Assembly (NCBI RefSeq): GCF_022811725.1
Contig: NZ_CP094527.1
Span: 5,704,001-5,768,000, forward strand
Reading direction: 5' to 3'
Length of the DNA: 64,000 nucleotides
DNA from: Mucilaginibacter sp. SMC90
GTDB lineage: Bacteria; Bacteroidota; Bacteroidia; Sphingobacteriales; Sphingobacteriaceae
Of this stretch, positions 6,222 to 16,174 are shown in pieces (the first letter of the stretch is position 1; every line of letters starts with the position of its first letter). Position numbers and translations under genes: made by a program. The notes below the pieces were generated by a model that did not search any database, was not told the origin of the DNA, and was given only the letters and a program-made list of their open reading frames with translations.

Positions 6222-8561
6222 ATGGCAAATTTCGATCAATTTTTAAACCGTACCGAAGCCTGGTACAATCGCCTTGCTAAGCGGATCAATAATAACAGGC
6301 TGTACAAAAAATGGCAGGCGCTTACCGAAAGTAAACGTTTAAAGAAACGGGTACAGATCAGGCAGCATGATATTATGGATTGCGGCGCGGCCTGCCTGGC
6401 ATCGGTAGCCGTTTATTATAACCTCAGTATGCCTATTGCCCGCATCAGGCAGCTGGCATCAACCGATAAAAAGGGTACTAACCTATTAGGGTTGATAGAA
6501 GCCGCCAACCAGATGGGTTTCTCGGCCAAGGGCGTAAAAGGCGCTTTCGAAAACCTGTTCGAAATTCCTACACCAACCATCGCCCACGTATTGTTGGGAA
6601 ACCAGTTGCAGCATTATGTAGTAATATATAAAGTCACCGACACGTTTATAGAAGTGATGGATCCCGGCGATGGTTACCTCCACCAACTAAGCCATGATGA
6701 TTTTAAAAAGATCTGGACGGGGATATTAGTGCTGCTTGCGCCGAACGAACAATTTATTGCCGGCGATAAAACGGTATCTGTAGAAAAACGCTTCTGGCAA
6801 TTGTTAAAACCCCACAAAGGCATGCTGCTACAGGTATTGTTGGGCGCGGTCGTTTATACCATATTGGGCCTCTCCACCTCCATATTTCTGCAAAAGATAG
6901 TAGATAATGTTTTGCCCGAGGATAACCGCAACCTGCTTAACCTGATGGGTGTGGTGATGGTAGTGATCATTTTTTTACAGGTTTTTATTAACCATGCCCG
7001 CACATTGATCACCCTTAAAACCGGCCAGCAGATTGATGCCCGGCTCATACTTGGTTATTATAAACACCTGCTTAAGCTGCCGCAGCAGTTTTTTGACAGC
7101 ATGCGCGTTGGCGAGATCATATCAAGGATAAACGACGCGGTAAAGATCCGCTCGTTTATTAACGAGGTGCTGGTGATGTTCGCGGTGAATATTTTTATAT
7201 TGATCTTCTCGTTTGCGCTGATGTTCACCTATTATTGGAAATTGGCGCTCATTATGCTCACCATTGTGCCGATGTTCGCGCTGATCTACAAGCTATCCGA
7301 TAGATTGAACCGCACCACCCAGCGTAAACTGATGGAAAACGCCGCTGACCTGCAAACCCAGTTGGTTGAATCTGTAAACGCGATACCTACCATTAAACGT
7401 TTTGGGCTGGAAGATTTTGCCAACTTCAAAACCGAAACCCGCTTTATCAATATGTTGAAAACGGTTTTCCGTTCGGCAACCAACTCGCTTTGGGTTGGTA
7501 ACTTCAGCAGTTTGGTTTCTACTTCTTTTACGGTGATTTTGCTTTGGACAGGTTCGGCATTTGTGCTGGATAAAATCATTACTCCCGGCGAATTGTTGTC
7601 GTTCTATTCCATCATCGGCTATTTTATGAGTCCAGTTGCCGGGCTTATCGGCATGAATAAAACACTTCAGGATGCTCGTATAGCGGCCGACCGTCTTTTC
7701 GAGATCATGGATATGGAACAGGAGCCGGCCGAAAACCGTGCAGAGCTTACCCCGGATATGATAGGCAATATCCATTTTAAAGATGTGCATTTCAGGTATG
7801 GCAGCCGAGCTACTGTATTTGAAGGACTAGATCTCAACATTACCAAAGGCAAAATCACCGCTATTGTTGGCGAAAGCGGTTCAGGCAAAACAACGCTCTT
7901 ATCGCTCATGCAAAATATTTACACATTGCAATCCGGTTCGATATTTATTGGTGATTTTGATATCCAATATGTTACTAATGAAAGCTTGCGCCGAATGGTG
8001 AGTGTTGTGCCTCAGGATGTACACCTGTTTGCAGGCAATGTAACCGAAAACATAGCGGTAGGCGATCTGGAACCTGATTTGAAACGGGTATTGCAGATTT
8101 GCGGTCAGCTGGAAATTACTGATTTTATTGAAAGGCTGCCTAACGGCTTCAATACATTTTTAGGAGAGAATGGCACCAACCTTTCGGGCGGGCAACGGCA
8201 ACGCTTAGCCATAGCCCGTGCGCTTTATCGCGACCCCGAGATTTTGATCCTTGATGAGGCTACTTCATCGCTCGATTCGGAATCTGAATCACATGTTCAA
8301 AATGCTATAGCTTTACTTCGCGAAAGGCAAAAAACCATCATTGTAATAGCGCACCGCCTAAGTACCATTATGAATGCCGATAAGATCATCGTATTGCAAA
8401 CTGGAAAGTTGGTGGAAGAAGGCACCCACCATGAATTGATGGCGCAGCAAGGCCAGTACTTCAATATGTGGCAAAAGCAATTCCCGGCCGAAGATGTGAT
8501 ACTGGCAAGGCAAAGCAAACCACGAAAAAGCGTTAAATCAAAAGCATCCGCAGAAAACTAA
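6222..8561 (+). CDS. Peptidase C39-containing ABC exporter
   Basis: 779 residues. An N-terminal C39 peptidase (about 40-180) has catalytic Cys54 in DCGAACL, His131 in HYVV and Asp147 in DPGDG. An exporter transmembrane domain spans about 190-480. The ATPase has Walker A GESGSGKTT (about 549), the Q-loop in VPQD, signature LSGGQRQR (about 653), Walker B ILILDEATSSLD and the H-loop in IAHRLS. All catalytic residues are present. Such transporters cleave double-glycine leaders while exporting the core, which matches the three leader peptides just upstream. It lies in an operon with HlyD and its stop overlaps that of the convergent TolC gene by 4 nt. A hydrophilic basic tail (KPRKSVKSK) follows the ATPase. 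Confidence 0.97.
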   Translation: MANFDQFLNRTEAWYNRLAKRINNNRLYKKWQALTESKRLKKRVQIRQHDIMDCGAACLASVAVYYNLSMPIARIRQLASTDKKGTNLLGLIEAANQMGFSAKGVKGAFENLFEIPTPTIAHVLLGNQLQHYVVIYKVTDTFIEVMDPGDGYLHQLSHDDFKKIWTGILVLLAPNEQFIAGDKTVSVEKRFWQLLKPHKGMLLQVLLGAVVYTILGLSTSIFLQKIVDNVLPEDNRNLLNLMGVVMVVIIFLQVFINHARTLITLKTGQQIDARLILGYYKHLLKLPQQFFDSMRVGEIISRINDAVKIRSFINEVLVMFAVNIFILIFSFALMFTYYWKLALIMLTIVPMFALIYKLSDRLNRTTQRKLMENAADLQTQLVESVNAIPTIKRFGLEDFANFKTETRFINMLKTVFRSATNSLWVGNFSSLVSTSFTVILLWTGSAFVLDKIITPGELLSFYSIIGYFMSPVAGLIGMNKTLQDARIAADRLFEIMDMEQEPAENRAELTPDMIGNIHFKDVHFRYGSRATVFEGLDLNITKGKITAIVGESGSGKTTLLSLMQNIYTLQSGSIFIGDFDIQYVTNESLRRMVSVVPQDVHLFAGNVTENIAVGDLEPDLKRVLQICGQLEITDFIERLPNGFNTFLGENGTNLSGGQRQRLAIARALYRDPEILILDEATSSLDSESESHVQNAIALLRERQKTIIVIAHRLSTIMNADKIIVLQTGKLVEEGTHHELMAQQGQYFNMWQKQFPAEDVILARQSKPRKSVKSKASAEN

Positions 8562-9994
8562 AAACTAATCTTATTACCCAGGTAATAATCAATGATCTTG
8601 CTTTTTAAAATCAATTCATAACGGGTTTGAATCAATGAAAACTCTGCGATATTCCGTTCGTTCTCTGCCACGTTTATTTCAAGGCTGTTGGCCAAACCAA
8701 CCGAATAGCGTTGCTGCATTACTTTGAACGCATCAGCCGCAGATTTAAAGGTAACCTGTGCCGAGGTATATCTTTTTTGTGTGGCATGCACATCCCAAAC
8801 CGCTTCGGCAATGGTTTTGCGCATATTGTTTTTAGCAAGTTGCTCGGTAGCCAGCGAGTTTTGGTAATTGAGTTTTGCTTTGCGTACATTGATGTTGGCT
8901 GCATTGCCATTTGCAATAGGGATAGCAAGTGTAAAACCTACAGCCTGATTAAAGTTATTACTTAGCTGATCTCCAAACGAAACCGCGCGTGTTTGATATA
9001 CCGGTGCGATAACCGCTGCGTTGGTATTTTGCACTACCCCTATAGGCACTGCCCCGGTAATTTGAGTGGCAACAACCGTGCTTTGGCTGCTGGAATAGCT
9101 GGTATTTAAACCACCACCGAATGAAAGACTTGGATATTTTAAACCTTTAGCCACATCAACGCCACTTTCGGCGGCAAGACGTCTTTTCTCTACAACCTGT
9201 ATGTCGGGATTGGTTTCGAGCGCGGTTTTATAAACCTCATCGTTGGTATAGCCGGTATTGAGTTGATCTATAGCATTTTTGGGCGGGTCTACTACTACGA
9301 AAGGTGATTTATCATCGCGCTCCATAAAATGCGTCAAAGTAAGGTAGGCGCGTTCCAAATCGTTTTGCGCATTAATTTGATTAGCCTCGGCATTTGCTAC
9401 CTGTGCTTTGGCCTGCGACAGATCGGCAAGGGTTTTCTGGCCTACCTTGTAGAATTTTTTCTGGCGGGCAAGTTCGTCGTTAGCTATTGCCAGTTGTTGT
9501 TTGGATGCAGCAAGCAGATCGCGGTTGGTTAGCACCTGAATGTAAGTATAAAGCACAGAAAGCGTAAGATCATTTTTTATCTTATCAACATTACTTTTAT
9601 TGGCATCAAGCAAGTACTTATTTTGCTTAATGGTGTTCATTTTGGCAAATCCCTGAAACAGCGTAACATTAGCGTAAACGCTACCCTGGGCTACATTGGC
9701 AGCGGCATTGTTGTATTGATAAGTTGTAGGGTCGAGCGCCCGGCCAAAAAGGCGATAAGCTGCGACGCTCCCGTTTAAAGTAGGCAATGTTGCCCCCCTA
9801 GCGGCCTTCAGGTCTTCAGCGGCAATGGCCTCATCGAAGCGGGCCTGCCGTATTTCTATATTATGGACCATAGTGCTATCAATCGCCTCTTCAAGCGTAA
9901 TCTTGGTTTGCCCTTGTGTTTCGCAACAAATAAATATTAAAAATAAGGGAACAAGCCTCCTGCCTGTCGCTTTGATAGATAAATTTCCTGACAT
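8558..9994 (-). CDS. TolC-family outer-membrane efflux protein
   Basis: 478 residues with two related halves of OEP type. Long coiled-coil helices (AIAAEDLKAARGATLPTLNGSV; later LAKNNMRKTIAEAVWDV) are separated by beta-barrel strands. A signal peptide ends near residue 29 (CCETQGQ). It supplies the outer-membrane duct for the HlyD/C39 exporter. Unusually for such an operon it is encoded convergently, sharing 4 nt with the end of the ABC gene, so it must have its own promoter in the 260-bp gap before the first Xre gene. Confidence 0.93.
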   Translation of the reverse strand: MSGNLSIKATGRRLVPLFLIFICCETQGQTKITLEEAIDSTMVHNIEIRQARFDEAIAAEDLKAARGATLPTLNGSVAAYRLFGRALDPTTYQYNNAAANVAQGSVYANVTLFQGFAKMNTIKQNKYLLDANKSNVDKIKNDLTLSVLYTYIQVLTNRDLLAASKQQLAIANDELARQKKFYKVGQKTLADLSQAKAQVANAEANQINAQNDLERAYLTLTHFMERDDKSPFVVVDPPKNAIDQLNTGYTNDEVYKTALETNPDIQVVEKRRLAAESGVDVAKGLKYPSLSFGGGLNTSYSSSQSTVVATQITGAVPIGVVQNTNAAVIAPVYQTRAVSFGDQLSNNFNQAVGFTLAIPIANGNAANINVRKAKLNYQNSLATEQLAKNNMRKTIAEAVWDVHATQKRYTSAQVTFKSAADAFKVMQQRYSVGLANSLEINVAENERNIAEFSLIQTRYELILKSKIIDYYLGNKISF

Positions 9995-10253
9995 ATAATA
10001 GTGTCATTACTAAACAAACTGGCAGGCTACAATTGTTTTTCGCTGATATATAATATCGTATAGCGTCAGGTTTTAACTATCGTCGATATCGATGTTGTAG
10101 TGACGTTTATGAATTTTATTGCTTATTCATAGTTTAATAAAGCTATGTTTTGATTGTTAAGCATTTTTCCGGTTATGGTAGCTTATAAGTTAATAATTAT
10201 TTCCGAAAAGACTTTTTGACTTTTATATTTGCAAATATGAGTTACTGATAAAA

Positions 10254-10520
10254 ATGAGATTCCTAACGGCCTTTCACGTAATTTCCAATATCCGCCGTAT
10301 TCGCATACAAAAAAATATTTCAAAAAGTTTCATTAGCCAAAAATTGGGGATAACCTTGCGGAGCTATAGCTCAATGGAGCAAGGAAAGAAAAAAATAACA
10401 TTAGAGCACATCTTCATCATCGCCCCCTTGCTTCAAACTGATGTGTTTTCTTTATTATGTCCATCTCATATGATCGTAATTCATAGTTCCGGTCTCCTAA
10501 AATCAAGGGAAGCAGTTTAG
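10254..10520 (+). CDS. Xre-type helix-turn-helix regulator (short)
   Basis: 88 residues with a helix-turn-helix covering about 10-65 (ISNIRRIRIQKNISKSFISQKLGITLRS, then YSSMEQGKKKITLEHIFIIAPLL), the usual Xre layout. The C-terminal 20 residues are not conserved in kind. A perfect -7 box TATATTTG lies at 10225-10232, about 20 nt before the ATG. It is divergent from tolC, so it may control the peptide exporter, but no operator is obvious. The G+C content is low compared with surrounding genes. Confidence 0.75.
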   Translation: MRFLTAFHVISNIRRIRIQKNISKSFISQKLGITLRSYSSMEQGKKKITLEHIFIIAPLLQTDVFSLLCPSHMIVIHSSGLLKSREAV

Positions 10521-10729
10521 TTTCCAATACATCACAAACTTTTCAGCGCTAAAAATTTATCTATGAAATAATTAATATTAAATACAACCGTTCGGGTAGT
10601 ATTTGCAAATACCTTCTGAGAAACACAAAATCTGAGTCACTTTTCGAAGCTTGATGGGTTTACTTGATATATTAGGAAATATAACTTGCTTATCGAAAAA
10701 CCACCCTCTTCTTATCTACGTTTATTAAT

Positions 10730-10984
10730 GTGTATATCAATAGTAATATGCTAAACGAGAAAGTCATTGCCCAACGCATTAGAGATATAAGAGAATCTAA
10801 AAACTACAGCCAGTTTTATGTTGCATATAAATTAAAAATTTCACAGAATACCTTCAGTAAGATAGAATTAGGATATGTAAAGCTGACACTCGACAGATTC
10901 ATCAAGATTGCCAGTGTATTGGAAATATCGCCTTCAGATCTTTTAATGGTGGATGATGACATGGAAAAGGCTGTTGCAGTCTAA
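10730..10984 (+). CDS. Xre-type helix-turn-helix regulator
   Basis: 84 residues. The motif IAQRIRDIRESKNYSQFYVAYKLKISQNTFSKIELGYVKLTLDRFIKIASVLEIS is a textbook Xre domain; the C-terminus is a short acidic tail. An alternative start at Met7 (10748) would give a more typical N-terminus (MLNEKVIAQRI). It is the second small Xre gene in a row, 210 bp after the first. Two stacked Xre genes next to a secreted-peptide locus suggest control of that locus; this is inference from position. Confidence 0.85.
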   Translation: MYINSNMLNEKVIAQRIRDIRESKNYSQFYVAYKLKISQNTFSKIELGYVKLTLDRFIKIASVLEISPSDLLMVDDDMEKAVAV

Positions 10985-11454
10985 AAGTAATAGCAATATC
11001 AAAAAACATAGCATCGTCAACTGCTGCCGCCCAAAATTGCCCCCTTGCAAAGTAAATTGGCAGTAACTGGCAGCTAAATTAAAAGCAGCCGGAGCGCAAA
11101 CCGACTGTAAAAACTATAATGGCCTCACTCACGAGTTTTTTGATATGATGCTAAAGTGCCTAAGACAAGGATGCTGAAGGTTACGCTGCAAATCAGCTTA
11201 AAAAAAGGCTGGCGATATAGAACATTCGGAGGCAAAAACTTTAGGAACTGATCCATATAGATGCACTATTCTAAAAGATAGGTCATCAATCTTTCGCAAA
11301 TAGCTGTACATCTTATCACGTGCTATCTTAATGAAAATAAGATTATCCATTTCTTTCTGAAATAAAAATTTGCGGGCTCGAGGTTAACTACTTGTCAATC
11401 CTTCAGATTGCCAGCATTGCGAAGAAATTTTAATTTGGCTGATAAACTCTTAAT
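10985..11454. other. Intergenic stretch without recognised features
   Basis: 470 bp between the second Xre gene and the 3' end of the hybrid kinase. No open frame with coding character, tRNA or strong hairpin was seen. Confidence 0.5.
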
Positions 11455-14400
11455 TCATATTTCCGTGTTAAGCATTGGCAGCGTGAAATAAAAGACAGAT
11501 CCGTTACCCAATTCACTTTCGGCCCAGATTCTACCGCCATGCCGCTTCACAATTTCAGCACTCAGATATAAACCGATGCCAAATCCCGCAATATGCTGGG
11601 TTTGATGATTTTCCACGCGGTAGTACCGCTCAAATAAACGCTTCAAATCACTTTCCCTAATGCCAACACCTTTATCACGTACACTTACAATCACACCCTC
11701 TTTACCTGTTTTACATCTTACAGATACCTGTTTGCCTTTGGCATACTTGATCGCGTTACTAAGTAAATTGGTTAGTACTGTCCCGATTTTTTCCTGGTCG
11801 GCAGTTATAGTTATTTCTTCACAGTTTACATCAATGCTTTGTTCTCCCGCAGTAACGCTTGTCTCGACAATTATTTCCCGGATCAATTCATCCAACCGGA
11901 AACTTGTATTATTCAAATGGATCTTGCCGGATTCAAACCTGGAAACATTCAAAAATCCGTTAATGATGCCGGTCATTTTGCGTATCTGGCTATTCATCTT
12001 ATCAAATAATCCCTCCGTATAATTATTTGCTGTTTGCCGGGCATGCCGCAAACCAAGCTGTGAGAATCCGCTCAAGGTTGTTAGCGGTGTTTTTAATTCA
12101 TGACTTACCATTCCGATAAAATCATTTTTCCGCAAATCATCTTCTTTACTTTCCGTGATGTCAAAAATGGTACCGACTACTGAGATTGGCTCTCCCTTGG
12201 CATTCAGCTCTACTTTACCTGTCGAATTCAGCCATCTGCGCTTGCTGCCATCAAAAGGCTGAATTTGGTAATCCTCACTGAAAATATCTTTTGTTTCGAC
12301 GGCCTTATTGATCGCGCTTTTAAACCGCTCCCGGTGTTCAGGGACGACGACGGATAAGGTGTTTTCATACGATAAAACTTTTTCGGGCGGAATAGCATGT
12401 ATAGCCCTGGCCTTCGGCGATATTTCCAGAAGATCAGAAGCCAGAGTAATCCGATAAATACCCATTCCCGTAGAATCCATGGCCAGCCGGAGCGTATCAC
12501 TTACTCTTTCCAGTTCTAAACGGGAAGTGACCTGGTCACTTACGTCCGCTGCAACGGCGATCATTCCGTTAACCAGTCCATTTTCATCTTTTAAAGCCTC
12601 AATCGTCAGGTTAACATAGGCGGTTTCTTCTTTGCCAAAGCGGTATAACACAACAGGTGTTTCGCTGGCAATGAAACGTTCGCCGGTTTGATAAACCGTA
12701 TCCATGATTTGCCGAAAACCTTGGGTATCCAATTCCGGGATTGCTTCAAAAAGCGGGCGCTTAACTGTCAATTCTTTACCTCGGCCCCAATAAGCCAGCA
12801 TTCGCTGATTAGCTAATTCGATAATATGGTTTGGACCGCGATAAATCGCCATAGCCACCGGCGCCTCCGTCAGCAACGCCCGTAACTGATCTTCTGCATG
12901 GCCGCGTGCTTTACTAATGTTGATCTGTGCACGGACTTTTGTTAATAATTCCGCGGCAGAGAATGGTTTAACCAGGTAGTCATCAGCTCCGGCTTCCAGT
13001 CCATCAATGCGGGCTTCTTCGCCTGCCCGGGCGGACAGAAAAATAACCGGTAACCGGTAAAGATGCTCGTCATTGCGGATATGCTCCAATAAAGTCTTAC
13101 CATCCATCACGGGCATCATCATATCGCTAAGTACCAACGACGGGATCGATTGTTCGATCTGTTCCAGTGCTGCGGCGCCGTTTGGCGCGGAACGCACTGT
13201 AAAGTATGGCTCCAGCAAGCGTTTCAGGTAAGCCCGCATGTCACCATTATCATCCACGATCAAAATGTGTGTGTCTTTCTGAACAGACTGGTCCTGACTG
13301 GTCACCTCATCGCTCGCCGTTCGCTTTACTTCCTCATTGTCAAAACCGGCCTCATCCTGTAATAAACTGTAGGCTTCCCGTATGAAGGAAGCGGCAATTA
13401 TACCACTGTCATTTGATTTCTTACTTTCAATAACTTGTGTTTCAGGCAAGTGGGCCTTTCCCAAAGGTATTTTTACTGTAAATGTGCTGCCTTTTCCTTC
13501 GATACTGCTGACACTGATCTCTCCGCCATGTAAATGAACCAGTTCACTGACCAGAGAAAGTCCGATACCCGTTCCTTCGTGGGTGCGCCCGGCTGCATTT
13601 TCAACCCGGTGGAAGCGTTCAAACATGTGTGGCAACTCCTTATCAGGAATACCGATCCCGGTATCTATCACTCTAAGTATCGTGAAGTTCCCTTCCTGTT
13701 GAAGATTAACTTCTATAGTTCCTTGCAAGGTATATTTAAAGGCATTGGACAACAGGTTCAATACTATCTTTTCCCACATTTGTCGGTCGGCATATATCGC
13801 GCCGCTGATAGGTTTGCAGTTTACAATCAGTTCCATGCCTGCTTTTTCAATAATAGAGCGGAAACTACTTGCCAGATCTGTCGTGAGTTCGCTTATATCT
13901 AACAACTGGTAGGCAGCCTGCACACGCCCTGCTTCGACACGGCTGTAATCCAATAAATTATTTACAAGTTTCAGCAACCGCATGGCGTTGCGATGGGTAG
14001 CTTCCACCTGGAACTTATTGTGGATACTAAGATCGGTTTGCTGTAGCAGGTCTTCCAGCGGCCCAAGCATCAGGGTTAGTGGTGTTCTGAACTCGTGACT
14101 AACATTGCTAAAAAACGCAGTTTTTGAGCGGTCGATTTCCGCCAGCGCTTCAGCACGTTTTTGTTCCTGTTCGTATGCGTAAACATTAGAAACAGCCGTA
14201 TTGAATGTACCGCCCAGTTGTTCATAAAAATTCAGATAGTTTTCGTCGAGGGCACGGCAGACACTGACCCCCGCAATGATAAATCCAAATAAGTCCTTTT
14301 GCCCGGAAATTCTCACCGGCAAAAGGATTGCAGTATGCGGCGGGGTTTCATAAGGGCCACTGTGAAAATCACCAAACGATTCTTGTAAATTATTAACTTG

Positions 14401-15153
14401 AAGCAATTGGCCAGATGTAATTACAGATTGTAAAGGCCAGTTGCTGTCGCTGAGTGCAATAAAATCAGGTGCAAGCGTAGTTGATTCGACACCCGAAGAA
14501 CTGATCAGATTTGCGCGATCACTTGCAAATTGATAAAAAAGCAGGAATGGAACATCCAGATCATAATTACTTTGCTGGGCGGTAGTCAGCTCACCGATTT
14601 CCGTTACTGATTTGGCCTGCGCGAGCGCCGCGCCAAGGTCTTTCAAAACCTGGGTTCGCCTGCCTGCCAACATTTTTTCAGTTGTTTCCGTAATCGGGTG
14701 AAATATTCCGCCTACTCCGCCTGATTCGTCCCTGATTGGGGCGAAAGAAAAGGTCATCCATGCTTCTTCCAGGTAACCATAACGCTCAAGGAACATTCGC
14801 TGGTCGGTAATATAAGTTCCTTCGCCTTGCTGTCCGCGGGTGAACTTGTCGCCCACTACTTCCAGTGCAGATTCCCAGCAAATTCGAAAATTCATTCCCA
14901 TGGAACGCGGATGCATTTCGCCGCAGATGGGGCGGTAGCTGTCGTTATAGATTTGAATTGTTTCCGGGCCCCAGGCTATAAGGATCGGAAAAGTAGAAGA
15001 TAAGCATAAACTTACGGAGGTTCGTAAACTTTGCGGCCAGCTTTCTACCGGTCCCAAAGCTGTTTTCGACCAATCCATCGACCGGATCAGTTTGCCCATT
15101 TCCCCACCACCGGATAAAAATTGCTCGCTGCTTTCAGCGTTGCCTGCACTCAT
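11455..15153 (-). CDS. Hybrid sensor histidine kinase with two kinase modules
   Basis: 1232 residues, no membrane helix, so probably cytoplasmic. Domains in order: PAS-like (about 35-160), GAF-like (165-330), HisKA with SHEFRTPL (about 350) and HATPase (DTGIGIP, GTGIGLSL). A receiver domain follows (about 640-755: VDDNGDM, SDMMMPVMDG, LVKPF). Then come two PAS domains (770-1000) and a second HisKA with SHELKTPL plus HATPase (DKGVGI, GFGIGLYLS) to the end. It resembles bacteriophytochrome-like or MEDS-type hybrid kinases without a chromophore cysteine that I can identify. The receiver in the middle suggests an internal phosphorelay. A lone receiver gene lies about 650 bp away on the other strand and may be a partner. 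Confidence 0.93.
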   Translation of the reverse strand: MSAGNAESSEQFLSGGGEMGKLIRSMDWSKTALGPVESWPQSLRTSVSLCLSSTFPILIAWGPETIQIYNDSYRPICGEMHPRSMGMNFRICWESALEVVGDKFTRGQQGEGTYITDQRMFLERYGYLEEAWMTFSFAPIRDESGGVGGIFHPITETTEKMLAGRRTQVLKDLGAALAQAKSVTEIGELTTAQQSNYDLDVPFLLFYQFASDRANLISSSGVESTTLAPDFIALSDSNWPLQSVITSGQLLQVNNLQESFGDFHSGPYETPPHTAILLPVRISGQKDLFGFIIAGVSVCRALDENYLNFYEQLGGTFNTAVSNVYAYEQEQKRAEALAEIDRSKTAFFSNVSHEFRTPLTLMLGPLEDLLQQTDLSIHNKFQVEATHRNAMRLLKLVNNLLDYSRVEAGRVQAAYQLLDISELTTDLASSFRSIIEKAGMELIVNCKPISGAIYADRQMWEKIVLNLLSNAFKYTLQGTIEVNLQQEGNFTILRVIDTGIGIPDKELPHMFERFHRVENAAGRTHEGTGIGLSLVSELVHLHGGEISVSSIEGKGSTFTVKIPLGKAHLPETQVIESKKSNDSGIIAASFIREAYSLLQDEAGFDNEEVKRTASDEVTSQDQSVQKDTHILIVDDNGDMRAYLKRLLEPYFTVRSAPNGAAALEQIEQSIPSLVLSDMMMPVMDGKTLLEHIRNDEHLYRLPVIFLSARAGEEARIDGLEAGADDYLVKPFSAAELLTKVRAQINISKARGHAEDQLRALLTEAPVAMAIYRGPNHIIELANQRMLAYWGRGKELTVKRPLFEAIPELDTQGFRQIMDTVYQTGERFIASETPVVLYRFGKEETAYVNLTIEALKDENGLVNGMIAVAADVSDQVTSRLELERVSDTLRLAMDSTGMGIYRITLASDLLEISPKARAIHAIPPEKVLSYENTLSVVVPEHRERFKSAINKAVETKDIFSEDYQIQPFDGSKRRWLNSTGKVELNAKGEPISVVGTIFDITESKEDDLRKNDFIGMVSHELKTPLTTLSGFSQLGLRHARQTANNYTEGLFDKMNSQIRKMTGIINGFLNVSRFESGKIHLNNTSFRLDELIREIIVETSVTAGEQSIDVNCEEITITADQEKIGTVLTNLLSNAIKYAKGKQVSVRCKTGKEGVIVSVRDKGVGIRESDLKRLFERYYRVENHQTQHIAGFGIGLYLSAEIVKRHGGRIWAESELGNGSVFYFTLPMLNTEI

Positions 15154-15775
15154 ATAAATAGCTTAATACAATGGTAAATATAAAGATTTTGTAGATTAAC
15201 TACTGATCATGGAAATATGGGAAAATATTGATATTAAAATGAACAACGGCGCGCGATCATGCCCTATTAGAAACGGATAAAGCAATTAACGGTATTAGAT
15301 GGCCAGCCTATGACCATTAGATCCTCCTGTCATCGGTATAAAAGAGATTTAGGATTGGTGTAAACCGCTGATAAAGCAAGCAATATGCCTGCTAAATTGG
15401 TATAAATCTAAAGGAGGGGATGTCCATTTTTTAGGAAAAATGTCTGTAGCATGAACCCTTTTGATCATGGTTAAATATTGGGGGAATCCCCAATGATATA
15501 ATCCGTAGTTATTACTATACATCTTTCTGGCTAATATCAAATTCTATACATGAGGGGTTTTGTGGCACGATATTTACCCCATCTTGATAATAAGTTATAA
15601 AGGACTGAAAGCAACTGGAATAGCAGCCATATTATTAACGGCTATCGGTATATAATTGCTGGATTGAAAAAGCTTAAATCAAAAGCTGTGAAAAAAGCAG
15701 CTGAGCGTATATTTTATATACTATAGACGTCTACCTATAAAGATCAAGCGCCTTTCATGCGCTTTTTTAATTAGT
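15154..15775. other. Intergenic stretch between kinase and receiver gene
   Basis: About 620 bp. It presumably holds both divergent promoters. A short open frame on the minus strand (15349-15540) has no coding character. Nothing else was seen. Confidence 0.4.
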
Positions 15776-15805
15776 GTGATGGAAGTAGCACTAATTAAAA
15801 ACAAA

Positions 15806-16174
15806 ATGGAACAATTAAAAAAAATACTTGTTGTGGATGACGATGCGGATATTCGCAACGTGATCAATTTTATTCTTACCTCTGAAGGATACCAGGTTAA
15901 AGAGCTTGCTGATGGTCACGATGTAGATTTTACCATTGCCGACTCCAGGCCCGATGTCATTTTGCTCGATGTTATGCTTGGAGATATGGATGGTAGAGAT
16001 ATATGCCGCATGTTAAAAGAAGCTCCGGCAACTAAGGAGATTCCGATAATTATAGTTTCCGCCACACATGCATCTATTGACCATGAAAAAGGATGCCATG
16101 CAGATGACTACCTGCCCAAGCCATTCGACATAGATATACTCCTGCAAAAAGTTAATTATTATTCCGCAGCATAA
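15806..16174 (+). CDS. Single-domain CheY-like response regulator
   Basis: 122 residues from the chosen start (MEQLKKILVVDDD). An in-frame ATG 30 nt upstream would add ten residues. It is a receiver domain only: acidic triad DDD at 11-13, phosphoacceptor Asp55 (ILLDVMLGDMDG), Ser in VSATH and Lys in YLPKPFD. There is no output domain, so it acts by protein contact or as a phosphorelay intermediate. The divergent hybrid kinase upstream is the nearest candidate donor. No downstream partner gene exists within 750 bp. Confidence 0.88.
   Translation: MEQLKKILVVDDDADIRNVINFILTSEGYQVKELADGHDVDFTIADSRPDVILLDVMLGDMDGRDICRMLKEAPATKEIPIIIVSATHASIDHEKGCHADDYLPKPFDIDILLQKVNYYSAA

Noticed and set aside
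7293..7790. 165-codon minus-strand open frame inside the ABC exporter gene
   Set aside because: The plus strand encodes a complete transporter domain here; the antisense frame is due to codon composition.
10075..10100. TCGATATCGA palindrome in the tolC/Xre gap
   Set aside because: Only 10 bp, no second copy and no clear promoter context; too short to call an operator.
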